A DNA stretch of 11,079 bases from JABDPF01 sp036351575 (GTDB lineage Bacteria; Pseudomonadota; Gammaproteobacteria; Xanthomonadales; SZUA-36), in assembly GCA_036351575.1 (NCBI GenBank), contig JAZBPJ010000123.1:1-11079 (forward strand). Direction: 5' to 3'. Positions 1-6,039 of the stretch are shown here, piece after piece. Made by a program: the position numbers and the translations under genes. Numbering within the stretch: position 1 is the first letter of the stretch; the number at the start of each line of letters is the position of its first letter. The notes below the pieces were generated by a model. That model ran no database searches. It worked only from the letters and a program-made list of their open reading frames with translations, and was not told where the DNA came from.

Positions 1-75
1 ATCATCGGCTCGGTCATCGTCGCGACCATCGGCGCGATCGTGCTGCTCTGGATCGTAAACAAGCTGAAAACCTGA
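1..75 (+). CDS. GlsB/YeaQ/YmgE-type membrane protein, C-terminal fragment
   Basis: The last 24 codons of a gene whose start lies before the window; frame 1 is open from base 1 to a TGA at 73-75. The visible end reads IIGSVIVATIGAIVLLWIVNK and then LKT, a glycine-containing hydrophobic helix with a short basic tail. This is how the small three-helix GlsB/YeaQ/YmgE (transglycosylase-associated) stress proteins of the inner membrane usually end, with a GxxxGAxxLL pattern. Full members have about 80-90 residues, so roughly two thirds of the protein is missing. Its role in the family is poorly defined and is linked to acid or general stress. The assignment rests on the last helix only; another small membrane protein cannot be excluded. 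It converges on msrA with only 17 bp between the stop codons. Confidence 0.6.
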   Translation: MIGSVIVATIGAIVLLWIVNKLKT

Positions 76-81
76 CCGCGG

Positions 82-124
82 CGGGCGCCGGGTCAGACGT
101 GGCAGAACCCCGGCCCGTTTTTTT
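82..124 (+). terminator. Possible rho-independent terminator of the upstream membrane-protein gene
   Basis: A GC-rich imperfect stem (CGGGCGCCGGGT at 82-93 against ACCCCGGCCCG at 107-117, with small bulges) is followed directly by seven T at 118-124. It begins 6 nt after the stop of the gene ending at 75. The T tract and the right arm lie inside the 3' end of msrA on the other strand, where they encode a conserved Glu-Lys-Asn-Gly-Pro stretch. The structure could therefore be partly a by-product of coding constraint. Confidence 0.4.
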
Positions 125-569
125 CGAAATAGCGCTGGTGATAGTCCTCGGCTCGCCAGAAGGTCTGGCCAAGCTTGACCTCGGTGACGACCGGGTCGCG
201 CCACTTACCGGACGCGTCAACAGCCTCTATCATCGTTTCAGCTGCAGCCCGCTGCTGCTCGTCGACGGCGAATACCGCGGAACGGTACTGTGAGCCGAAA
301 TCCGGGCCCTGCCGGTTCAGCGTCGTCGGGTTGTGCATGTCAAAAAACTGTTCGAGCAACGCCTCGTAACTGACTTTCTCGTCGTCGAAGATCACTTCTA
401 CCGTTTCAGTGTGCCCGGTCGTTCCCTCGCAGACCTGCCGGTAGGTCGGATTTTCCGTGTGCCCGCCCATGTAACCGGAAACAGCATCGATCACGCCTTC
501 CGTCTTGCGAAAAGCGTCCTCGACTCCCCAGAAACAGCCGGCCGCGAAGTATGCGGTTTTCTCACTCAT
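93..569 (-). CDS. msrA: Peptide methionine sulfoxide reductase MsrA
   Basis: Reduces the S-epimer of methionine sulfoxide, free or in proteins, back to methionine, with electrons from thioredoxin; a cytoplasmic oxidative-damage repair enzyme. The 158-residue product has the family signature GCFWG at 11-15 with catalytic Cys12, the HTETVEV segment with Glu55, the DMHNPTTLNRQGPDFGSQYRS-type core (about 78-97, including Tyr95), EDYHQ at 141-145, and a probable resolving Cys156 in the C-terminal GFCHV. No MsrB domain is fused. The frame extends upstream to 701, but the ATG at 569 is chosen because the GCFWG motif then sits 10 residues in, as is usual, and an AAGGAGAGGA purine run lies just upstream. 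The start overlaps the TGA of tesB as ATGA, so the two genes are probably translationally coupled. Confidence 0.96.
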   Translation of the reverse strand: MSEKTAYFAAGCFWGVEDAFRKTEGVIDAVSGYMGGHTENPTYRQVCEGTTGHTETVEVIFDDEKVSYEALLEQFFDMHNPTTLNRQGPDFGSQYRSAVFAVDEQQRAAAETMIEAVDASGKWRDPVVTEVKLGQTFWRAEDYHQRYFEKNGPGFCHV

Positions 570-1450
570 TTTCTCTGTCCTCTCCTTTCTCCGACGCGAA
601 TAACGCCTTCCTGCGCCGTACTCGCCACCAGGCGGCCCCGGCGGTCGTAAATCGAGCCGCGGGAAAGCCCCCTGCCCCCATGCGCACTCGGGCTGTCGCA
701 ACTGTACAACAGCCAGTCATCCAGCCTGAAGTCGCGGTGGAACCACATGGCATGGTCCAGGCTTGCCACCATCAGTTTCGTATTGATCCACGAGATGCCA
801 TGCGGCAGCATCGCCGTTCCCACCAGGTGAAAATCCGAAACGTAGGCCAGCAGGGCGCGGTTCATCACCGGGTCTTCGCAATAATCGCCGTGCAGCCGGA
901 ACCAGAGGTCCTTGAACGGCGGCTGCGGGGCACGCGGGTCAAGATCGGCTCCGCGAATTCCGCGGAATTCGAACGGCCCGAAGCGGTCCAGCCAACGCTG
1001 CATGTTGAGTGGAAGACTCTCGAAGTCTCCGACCTTCATCTGCTCGATCGGCGCAGCGTCCTCGGGCAACGGCACCTCCGGCATCTCAAACTGGTGGTCG
1101 ATGCCCTCTTCTTCAAGCTGGAAAGAAGCGGCAAAGGTGAAAATCGCTTCACCGTGCTGCACGGCCATGACGCGGCGGGAACTGAAACTGCGGCCATCGC
1201 GGGTGCGGTCGACGGTGTAGACCACCGGCGCCGTATGATCTCCGGCGCGCAGAAAGTAACCGTGCAGGGAGTGCGGCAGGCGGCCTTCGACCGTTTTGCA
1301 GGCCGCCAACAGGCTTTGCGCGAGTATTTGCCCGCCGAACACGCGCTGCGTCCCGATATCACGGCTGACGCCACGGAACATGTTGCGTTCCAATGTCTCG
1401 ATTTCCATCAGTTCCAGCAGTTCCTGGAAGGCGTCCTTTTGGCGGCCCAT
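566..1450 (-). CDS. tesB: Acyl-CoA thioesterase II
   Basis: Hydrolyses acyl-CoA thioesters of medium to long chain to free fatty acid and CoA; a cytoplasmic double-hotdog enzyme. The 294-residue length matches E. coli TesB (286). The N-terminal hotdog carries RVFGGQILAQS at 36-46. The C-terminal hotdog carries the catalytic triad equivalents Asp206 (in VSDFHL), Ser230 (in ASLDHAMWFHR) and Gln280 (in ASTAQEG). From memory of E. coli TesB these match Asp204, Thr228 and Gln278, all at the same +2 offset; Ser for Thr is conservative. The frame also has a start at 1519, but a perfect TATAAT lies on this strand at 1492-1487, inside that extension. A transcript from it would begin near 1480, which favours the ATG at 1450. 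It is the first gene of a tesB-msrA pair joined by a 4-bp overlap. Confidence 0.95.
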   Translation of the reverse strand: MGRQKDAFQELLELMEIETLERNMFRGVSRDIGTQRVFGGQILAQSLLAACKTVEGRLPHSLHGYFLRAGDHTAPVVYTVDRTRDGRSFSSRRVMAVQHGEAIFTFAASFQLEEEGIDHQFEMPEVPLPEDAAPIEQMKVGDFESLPLNMQRWLDRFGPFEFRGIRGADLDPRAPQPPFKDLWFRLHGDYCEDPVMNRALLAYVSDFHLVGTAMLPHGISWINTKLMVASLDHAMWFHRDFRLDDWLLYSCDSPSAHGGRGLSRGSIYDRRGRLVASTAQEGVIRVGERRGQRK

Positions 1451-1526
1451 GGATTTTCTCGTATGCTTGTTCGCGGACAGAGCGAAATTATAAGAACGGC
1501 CCCGGGCGAAAGCGAGCACATCCGAT
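1451..1526. promoter_or_regulatory. Divergent tesB/sbcB promoter region
   Basis: The 76-bp gap between two divergent starts contains one AT-rich element. Read on the minus strand, 1492-1487 is a perfect TATAAT, placed to start tesB mRNA about 30 nt before its ATG. Read on the plus strand, the overlapping TATAAG (1489-1494) could serve sbcB, with TTGTTC at 1467-1472 as a weak -35 at 16-bp spacing. No convincing -35 is seen for tesB. The two promoters would overlap and could compete. Inferred from the sequence only. Confidence 0.45.
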
Positions 1527-2987
1527 ATGAAAGCACCACGGACCTTTTTGTGGCACGACTACGAGACTTTCGGCGCCGACCCCATGATCGACCGTCCCGC
1601 GCAGTTCGCCGCACTGCGCACCGATACCGATCTCGAGCCGGTCGAAGAACCTCTGATGTGCTACTGCGCGCCGGCCGACGATGTTTTGCCGCATCCGGCC
1701 GCCTGCATGGTCACCGGCATCACGCCGCAGGCTGCGAGAGAAAAAGGCGAACCCGAAGCCGCGTTCGCCGCCCGCATCGAAGAGGAAATGATGCGGCCCG
1801 GCACCTGCAGCGTCGGCTACAACAGCATCCGTTTCGATGACTTGGTTACGCGCAACCTGTTCTATCGAAATCTGCGTGATCCCTATGCGCGCGAATATAA
1901 AAACGGAAATTCACGCTGGGACCTGATCGACCTGGCGCGCATGTGCTACGCGATCCGCCCCGACGGCATCGAGTGGCCGATGCACGAGCCCGGCAAACCC
2001 AGCTTCAGGCTGGAGGACCTGACCGCGGCAAACGGCATCGGGCACGAAGGCGCCCACGACGCGCTGGCCGACGTGCACGCGACCATCGGCCTGGCGCGGC
2101 TGATCCGGGAGAAACAGCCGCGGCTGTTCGAGTGGGGCCTGCAGATGCGCGATCAGCCCAGCGTCTCCCGTTTGCTGGATACCACCGAACCGCAACCCGT
2201 GCTGCACAGCAGTTCGCGCATACCGGCCAACCGCGGCTGCACCAGCCTGGTGCTGCCGCTCGCCGTGCTGCCCGACCGGCCCAAGCACATCGTGGTCTTC
2301 GACCTGGCAGCCGATCCCGAACCGCTGCTCAGCGAACCCGCCGAAACCATCCATGACCTGGTATTCACGCCGAGCGCGGATATGCCGGAGGGCGTGGAAC
2401 GCCTGCCGCTGAAAATTGTCAGGACCAATGGCGTGCCAATGGTCGCCCCGCTGGGTGTGCTCAAAGGCGTGGACCAGGAACGCATCGGATTGAACGAAGC
2501 GCTGTGCCGCCGGCACGCGACCCGGATCCTGCCGCACCTGGTAAACGTGCGGCAAAAAGTTATCGAAACCTTTTCCCACTCAAAAGGCGGTTACGTGAGC
2601 GACGACCCGGATCGGATGCTCTACTCCGGGGACTTCTTCACATCCGCCGACCGCCGCCTGATGGACAAGATCATCCGCATCAAGCCTGCCGACCTGGGTC
2701 GCCACCAGTGGTCCTTCCAGGACGGGCGCCTGCACACGATGCTGTTCCGTTTCCGCGCCCGGAATTATCCGGAAACCCTGAACCTGAACGAGGCGATGGA
2801 GTGGGACCGCTACCGCAGGCAACGCCTGCTGGAAAGCGAAGCCCCCGAGGACTTCACGCTGACCGATTTTCAAGCAGCCCTGGACGAGCAGCGAACGCTG
2901 CATGCAGGTAATCCCGGGGCGCTTTCAGTGCTCGATCAATTGGAGTCCTGGGTCGATGAAATCGGACTGGAGGCACTGGCGAGCTGA
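1527..2987 (+). CDS. sbcB: Exodeoxyribonuclease I (3'-5' ssDNA exonuclease)
   Basis: Processive 3'-to-5' degradation of single-stranded DNA, acting in mismatch repair, recombination and clearing of 3' tails. The 486-residue protein matches E. coli ExoI (475) along its length. The DEDDh exonuclease domain occupies about the first 195 residues. Its metal ligands are visible: Asp11 and Glu13 in HDYETFG, Asp104 in GYNSIRFDD, His177 and Asp182 in AHDALADV, each four below the E. coli numbering as I recall it. NSRWDLIDLARMCYAIRP and PSFRLEDLT are typical ExoI stretches. The remainder covers the SH3-like and helical C-terminal domains that clamp ssDNA. The ATG at 1527 has only a weak purine-rich upstream sequence, but it puts the ETF motif at the expected distance from the N terminus. 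It stands alone and is followed by an AT-rich convergent gap. Confidence 0.97.
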   Translation: MKAPRTFLWHDYETFGADPMIDRPAQFAALRTDTDLEPVEEPLMCYCAPADDVLPHPAACMVTGITPQAAREKGEPEAAFAARIEEEMMRPGTCSVGYNSIRFDDLVTRNLFYRNLRDPYAREYKNGNSRWDLIDLARMCYAIRPDGIEWPMHEPGKPSFRLEDLTAANGIGHEGAHDALADVHATIGLARLIREKQPRLFEWGLQMRDQPSVSRLLDTTEPQPVLHSSSRIPANRGCTSLVLPLAVLPDRPKHIVVFDLAADPEPLLSEPAETIHDLVFTPSADMPEGVERLPLKIVRTNGVPMVAPLGVLKGVDQERIGLNEALCRRHATRILPHLVNVRQKVIETFSHSKGGYVSDDPDRMLYSGDFFTSADRRLMDKIIRIKPADLGRHQWSFQDGRLHTMLFRFRARNYPETLNLNEAMEWDRYRRQRLLESEAPEDFTLTDFQAALDEQRTLHAGNPGALSVLDQLESWVDEIGLEALAS

Positions 2988-3096
2988 TGGATGATCGATG
3001 AACCCAAGCAGCACAATGCGAAAAGCACGCATTCACGAAATCGAAAAATAAAAATTCAACGAGTTACGGGCATTTTCTCTTCTCAATTCAAACTCT

Positions 3097-3105
3097 TTAT
3101 ACACA
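3097..3105 (+). promoter_or_regulatory. DnaA box (TTATACACA)
   Basis: Exact match to the strict DnaA-binding consensus TTAT(A/C)CACA, in the AT-rich gap between sbcB and the small gene at 3301-3528, 169 bp before the inverted box pair. Confidence 0.6.
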
Positions 3106-3203
3106 AGTCACTGATTGTTTTTGTTGCAAGATTTTGACATGAATAAAAGCTGAATTGTTCGAATACGAATAAGCTAAGTAACTGTTTATAAACGAACTAT
3201 AAG

Positions 3204-3226
3204 AATTGGTCATTTTTTAACCAATT
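3204..3226. repeat. 7-bp inverted repeat in the AT-rich gap
   Basis: AATTGGT at 3204-3210 and its exact complement ACCAATT at 3220-3226, separated by a 9-nt AT-rich loop containing six T. It could be a protein-binding palindrome or a weak hairpin. The arms are too AT-rich for a convincing terminator. Confidence 0.4.
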
Positions 3227-3274
3227 TGTAATGATCCCCGCCGCCGTTAAAGGACAGCCACTTTCTTAACAGGT

Positions 3275-3297
3275 TTATCCACAGGATTTGTGGATAA
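3275..3297. promoter_or_regulatory. Inverted pair of perfect DnaA boxes
   Basis: TTATCCACA at 3275-3283 and its reverse complement TGTGGATAA at 3289-3297 are separated by 5 bp (GGATT), forming a perfect inverted repeat with 9-bp arms. Both arms match the highest-affinity E. coli DnaA box. The pair ends 3 bp before the stop codon of the small minus-strand gene. DnaA binding is inferred from the consensus. Confidence 0.7.
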
Positions 3298-3300
3298 GTT

Positions 3301-3528
3301 TCACGCCACGTTCAAAGCCAGCTGCAGGTCGTTGTCCGCCTTCGCTTCCGGGCGTTTTCCCCGCCGAAAATGGCGCCTGAATTGACGCTTCGCCTGGGGC
3401 GAAACGAACTCCACGTGCGTGCCGTCGGAAAACTGCAGCATGTAGATCTCGCGCCGACCTTCACCGGGCGCCTTGACGGCCACCGCAGCAGTGATGGTTT
3501 TACCGATCAGGTCCTGGTTCGCTTTCAT
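3301..3528 (-). CDS. Small basic protein of unknown function
   Basis: A 75-residue product that I do not recognise. The frame is open up to 3633, but the ATG at 3528 is chosen because CGAGGA sits upstream with an 8-nt gap, a good ribosome binding site; the more upstream starts lack one. The first half (DLIGKTITAAVAVKAPGEG, then REIYMLQFSDGTHVEFVSP) alternates hydrophobic and polar residues as in a small beta-sheet or barrel. The middle is very basic (residues 47-59, rich in Arg, Lys and His), and the tail is DNDLQLALNVA. There is no signal peptide or membrane segment. The basic stretch could bind nucleic acid, which would be notable beside the DnaA boxes, but that is inference. Its stop codon borders the inverted DnaA box pair. 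It is separated from the upstream comEA-like gene by a strong stem-loop. Confidence 0.65.
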   Translation of the reverse strand: MKANQDLIGKTITAAVAVKAPGEGRREIYMLQFSDGTHVEFVSPQAKRQFRRHFRRGKRPEAKADNDLQLALNVA

Positions 3529-3619
3529 GAATCTATCCTCGATCATCAGTGACTTGAGCGTATTGGAACCCATTGCTTTCTCAAAACCTGAGAGCACACC
3601 GAACGGCAGGTTGCGGGCG

Positions 3620-3652
3620 AATCCCCGGGCCATGCCTCGTTGCCCGGGGATT
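3620..3652 (-). terminator. Perfect 11-bp stem-loop downstream of the comEA-like gene
   Basis: AATCCCCGGGC (3620-3630) and GCCCGGGGATT (3642-3652) are exact complements with an 11-nt loop. On the minus strand the hairpin starts 18 nt after the stop of the comEA-like gene (3671) and is followed by CGCC rather than a U tract. It may act as a weak terminator or an mRNA 3'-end stabiliser, and would separate that gene from the small gene starting at 3528. Confidence 0.5.
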
Positions 3653-3670
3653 ACCTTGCCCGGCCGGCGC

Positions 3671-3952
3671 TCAGTCCGAAGCCGCTTCCTGGTCGTCCTG
3701 CAGCAGGATCATCCCCCGGTTTCGATCCACGGTGCGCACACCGATACCCTTGACGTTCACGAGTTCATCGATGTGAATGAACGCCCCATGCTCCTCGCGG
3801 TATGCGACGATCGCCTGCGCCTTGCTGAGACCGATACCGGTCAGGCTGTCGGCGATGGCCTCGGCAGTAGCCGAGTTGATATTGACCGGGCCCGCAGCCC
3901 AGGCAGCGAGGCTGAAGCAGGCCGCCAGCAACAGAACCATGATTTTTTTCAC
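3671..3952 (-). CDS. Exported ComEA-like helix-hairpin-helix protein
   Basis: A 93-residue protein with an N-terminal export signal (basic VKK, hydrophobic IMVLLLAACFSLAAWA, likely cleavage after an Ala near residue 20) and a tandem helix-hairpin-helix domain. VNINSATAEAIADSL leads into GIGLSKAQAIVAYREEHG (about 39-56), and the second hairpin is VKGIGVRTVDRNR (67-79). This is the pattern of ComEA and E. coli YbaV, which bind double-stranded DNA without sequence specificity; ComEA acts in the periplasm in transformation. LAAC at 9-12 resembles a lipobox but comes very early for a lipoprotein signal. The GTG at 3952 is chosen over the ATG at 3940 because GGGGGTG lies 5 nt upstream and it supplies the two lysines of the signal. 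No other competence gene is visible, so a role in DNA uptake is possible but unproven. Confidence 0.85.
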   Translation of the reverse strand: MKKIMVLLLAACFSLAAWAAGPVNINSATAEAIADSLTGIGLSKAQAIVAYREEHGAFIHIDELVNVKGIGVRTVDRNRGMILLQDDQEAASD

Positions 3953-3987
3953 ATTACACCCCCATGTGTTGAGTGGTTGTCGAAGAT

Positions 3988-4007
3988 TGACGGGGCAATT
4001 CCCGTCA
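3988..4007. repeat. Palindrome upstream of the comEA-like gene
   Basis: TGACGGG (3988-3994) and CCCGTCA (4001-4007) form 7-bp arms around a 6-nt centre, 36 bp upstream of the GTG at 3952. The size and symmetry fit a dimeric regulator site, or a hairpin in the leader. A weak TATTCT (-10-like) lies upstream on the minus strand at 4024-4019. No known regulator motif is recognised. Confidence 0.35.
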
Positions 4008-4106
4008 CGTGCAGGCACAGAATAGGCGGCTCGCAAATCGCCCGAAATCGCGAGACTCCGATGGAGACGTAGGAAATCGGCTTGGCAGGCGCGGCGAAGG
4101 TCCGGC

Positions 4107-4135
4107 TTGAACGGTCGTCCGGCTTCCGGCAAAAT
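4107..4135 (+). promoter_or_regulatory. Candidate ffs promoter
   Basis: TTGAAC at 4107-4112 and CAAAAT at 4130-4135, 17 bp apart, are each 4 of 6 to sigma-70 consensus. A transcript would begin near 4142 and need about 46 nt removed at its 5' end, as RNase P does for E. coli 4.5S RNA. A direct repeat GTCCGGCTT (4100-4108 and 4117-4125) overlaps the element. This is a weak match. Confidence 0.25.
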
Positions 4136-4187
4136 GCCCTCCCCTGCTGCGGTGAGAACGGCGCGCCGCTGACAGGAAAAAGTCAAT

Positions 4188-4302
4188 GGTGGCCTCCGCC
4201 GGTCCCCCCGCGACGACAAGTTGTGAACCCCGTCAGGCCCGGAAGGGAGCAGCGGCAGCAATGGACTCGGGCGCCGGGGTGCGATGGGTGGAGGTCGCCA
4301 CC
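4188..4302 (+). ncRNA. ffs: 4.5S signal recognition particle RNA
   Basis: The RNA scaffold of the bacterial SRP, which binds the Ffh M domain and targets nascent membrane proteins to FtsY and the translocon. The conserved apical domain is clear: GTCAGGCCCGGAAGGGAGC with a GGAA tetraloop at 4241-4244, followed by AGCGGCAGCA, the asymmetric and symmetric loops that Ffh recognises. The ends pair: GGTGGC (4188-4193) with GCCACC (4297-4302), then CTCC (4194-4197) with GGAG (4290-4293). The length of about 115 nt equals the short gammaproteobacterial form without an Alu domain. The ends are inferred from pairing and may be off by a few bases. No terminator is seen before dnaX, 52 bp downstream, so read-through into the dnaX operon is possible. 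Confidence 0.96.
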
Positions 4303-4354
4303 CTCAAAGCGAACATTCTTGATATAGTGTCCACTTCCTGAAGAGACACCCTCG

Positions 4355-6016
4355 ATGAGTTATCAAGTTCTAGCCCGTAAATGGCGCCCCCGGACATTCG
4401 AACAACTGGTCGGCCAGGAACACGTCTCGCAGGCGTTGATCAACGGACTCGACCAGGACCGCCTGCATCACGCTTTCCTGCTGACCGGTACGCGCGGCAT
4501 CGGTAAAACGACCATCGCGCGCATCCTGGCCAAGTGCCTCAACTGCGAGAACGGAATGAGTTCGCAGCCCTGCGGCGAATGCGGCAGCTGCGTCGACGTG
4601 GACGAGGGCCGTTTCGTCGACATGATCGAGATCGACGCCGCTTCACGCACCGGCGTGGACGACATGCGGGAACTGCTGGAATCCGTTCAGTACACCCCGA
4701 CCCGCGGTCGCTACAAGATCTACATCATCGACGAAGTCCACATGCTGACCAAGAACAGCTTCAACGCGCTGCTGAAGACGCTCGAGGAGCCGCCGCCGCA
4801 CGTCAAGTTCGTGCTGGCCACGACCGACCCCCAGCAAATCCCGGTGACCATCCTGTCACGCTGCCTGCGCTTCAACCTGCGGCGCCTGCTGCCCGAGCAG
4901 ATCCGGGCCCAGCTGGAGGCGATCGTCAACGCGGAAAACATCGACAGCGAAGACGAGGCGCTGACCGTGCTGGCCCGTGCCGCCGACGGCAGCATGCGCG
5001 ACGGTCTCAGCCTGCTCGACCAGGCCGTGGCCTATGGCGGCGGCCGGCTGGTGCTGGACGACCTGAAGCAGATGCTCGGCCTGATCGACCATGAAAATAT
5101 TGCCTCGATCGTGCGTGCCCTGGCGGACGGCGATGCCATTGCCCTGCTGGAAATCGTGGCCGAACTGGCGGCCCAGTCGCGGGATCTCGAGTCCGTGCTG
5201 GTCGACCTGGCGGAACTGCTGCACCGGGTCACCCTGGTCCAGTGTGCTCCCGGTTACCGCGACGCCGATCGCTCCGACTGGCCGTCCATCGAGCAACTGG
5301 CCGGATCACTGGCCATCGAGGATGCCCAGCTGTTTTACCAGGTGGCGGTCAAGGGACGCAGTGAAATCGGACTGGCGCCCGACCCGCGCACCGGGCTGGA
5401 AATGACCCTGCTGCGCATGCTCGCCTTTCGCCCCGCGACCGCGGCGGCGCCGGCCGGCGCGGCGCCAACGGAAGTCCAGCCGCCAGCAGGCCGGGGTTCA
5501 CAGCACGCAGCGGGCGGAGCTCCGCTGGCGCGGGCTGGCACTCAGGCCGCGACGTTTGAACCCGCTGCGGCTTCGAAACCGGCCCCGGCCGCTGAACCGC
5601 CTGTGCAGAAGGCCCCTGTGCGGCGGCCAAACAGCAACGCGGAATGGCTCGTAATGCTGGACAATCTCGATATCACCGGCCAGCCCCGGGAACTTGCCCG
5701 CAACATCGAACTCGCCTCGAGCGAAGGCTCGAAGTGGTCGTTCCGCATCAGTCCCGCCCTGCGCAACCTCGCGGCGGGCAACTGCCTGTCCCGGCTCGAG
5801 CAGTCGCTCAGCGGCGCGCTGGGCGAGACCGTGCGCATCCAGCTGGTCGACGCGAGCAGAAAATCACTTAAAACCGCCGCAAAAGCCGAGCAGCAGCAGG
5901 CCCACCAAACAATGAGTGAAGCCGAAAGGGCCATCCAGGACGACCCGACCGTGCGGGAACTCAAAGACACCATGGACGCCCGGGTCATCGAAGACTCGGT
6001 GCAGCCGATCCAGTAA
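4355..6016 (+). CDS. dnaX: DNA polymerase III subunit tau (clamp loader ATPase)
   Basis: The ATPase of the clamp-loader complex, which loads the beta clamp and, through its C terminus, links the core polymerases and DnaB at the fork. The 553-residue protein has a Walker A motif GTRGIGKTT at 45-53, a zinc module with Cys64, Cys73, Cys76 and Cys79, Walker B IIDEVHM at 124-130, the sensor region ATTDPQQIP from 155, and the SRC arginine finger (Arg169). The AAA+ collar region runs to about 365. An Ala/Pro-rich linker (about 367-425) leads to a tau-specific C-terminal domain (SNAEWLVMLDNLDITGQPREL onward) ending in DDPTVRELKDTMDARVIEDS. It is slightly shorter than E. coli tau (643). No classical A AAA AAG slippery heptamer is seen at the linker, so a gamma form made by frameshifting is not indicated. 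It is the first gene of dnaX-ybaB-recR. Confidence 0.98.
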   Translation: MSYQVLARKWRPRTFEQLVGQEHVSQALINGLDQDRLHHAFLLTGTRGIGKTTIARILAKCLNCENGMSSQPCGECGSCVDVDEGRFVDMIEIDAASRTGVDDMRELLESVQYTPTRGRYKIYIIDEVHMLTKNSFNALLKTLEEPPPHVKFVLATTDPQQIPVTILSRCLRFNLRRLLPEQIRAQLEAIVNAENIDSEDEALTVLARAADGSMRDGLSLLDQAVAYGGGRLVLDDLKQMLGLIDHENIASIVRALADGDAIALLEIVAELAAQSRDLESVLVDLAELLHRVTLVQCAPGYRDADRSDWPSIEQLAGSLAIEDAQLFYQVAVKGRSEIGLAPDPRTGLEMTLLRMLAFRPATAAAPAGAAPTEVQPPAGRGSQHAAGGAPLARAGTQAATFEPAAASKPAPAAEPPVQKAPVRRPNSNAEWLVMLDNLDITGQPRELARNIELASSEGSKWSFRISPALRNLAAGNCLSRLEQSLSGALGETVRIQLVDASRKSLKTAAKAEQQQAHQTMSEAERAIQDDPTVRELKDTMDARVIEDSVQPIQ

Positions 6017-6039
6017 ACAGCGAGGAATTGAAAAGCGAC

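Larger units (their letters stand above)
2988..3300. other. AT-rich convergent intergenic region with DnaA boxes (origin-like)
   Basis: This 313-bp gap lies between two converging genes, so neither neighbour needs a promoter here. Bases 3061-3240 contain only 57 G or C out of 180 (about 32%), in contrast to the clearly GC-rich coding sequence on both sides. It holds three perfect DnaA boxes (TTATACACA at 3097-3105 plus; TTATCCACA at 3275-3283 plus and 3289-3297 minus) and one 8-of-9 match (TTATAAACA, 3191-3183 minus). It also contains an AATTGGT/ACCAATT inverted repeat at 3204-3226 and T-rich tracts such as 3113-3125 that could melt easily. A TTGACA at 3134-3139 has no acceptable -10 at 16-18 bp. 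The layout fits a DnaA-binding locus, either an origin or a titration or reactivation site. No dnaA, dnaN, gyrB or mnmG is visible nearby. Confidence 0.6.

Noticed and set aside
551..1840. Long plus-strand frame opposite tesB running into sbcB.
   Set aside because: It is antisense to a well-supported tesB and out of frame with sbcB; the translation is His/Arg-rich without family motifs, a usual shadow in GC-rich DNA.
2991..3137. A 48-codon open frame on the plus strand starting just after sbcB.
   Set aside because: No clear ribosome binding site; its composition follows the AT-rich island, and it shows no recognisable motif. It is more likely a chance frame across the DnaA-box region.
3134..3166. 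Promoter with TTGACA at 3134-3139 inside the AT-rich gap.
   Set aside because: No -10-like hexamer is present at 16-18 bp; the nearest candidate, GAATAC, is 21 bp away, and no gene lies downstream on that strand until ffs.
3150..3180. A dif-like XerCD recombination site in the AT-rich gap.
   Set aside because: The AATACGAATAAGC stretch does not show the paired arms with a 6-bp centre of gammaproteobacterial dif sites.
5855..5900. A-rich stretch in dnaX as a programmed frameshift site producing gamma.
   Set aside because: The in-frame codons (AGA AAA TCA, CTT AAA ACC, GCA AAA GCC) do not form an X XXY YYZ heptamer of the A AAA AAG type, and no stimulating hairpin is evident. The site also lies inside the C-terminal tau domain rather than at its start.
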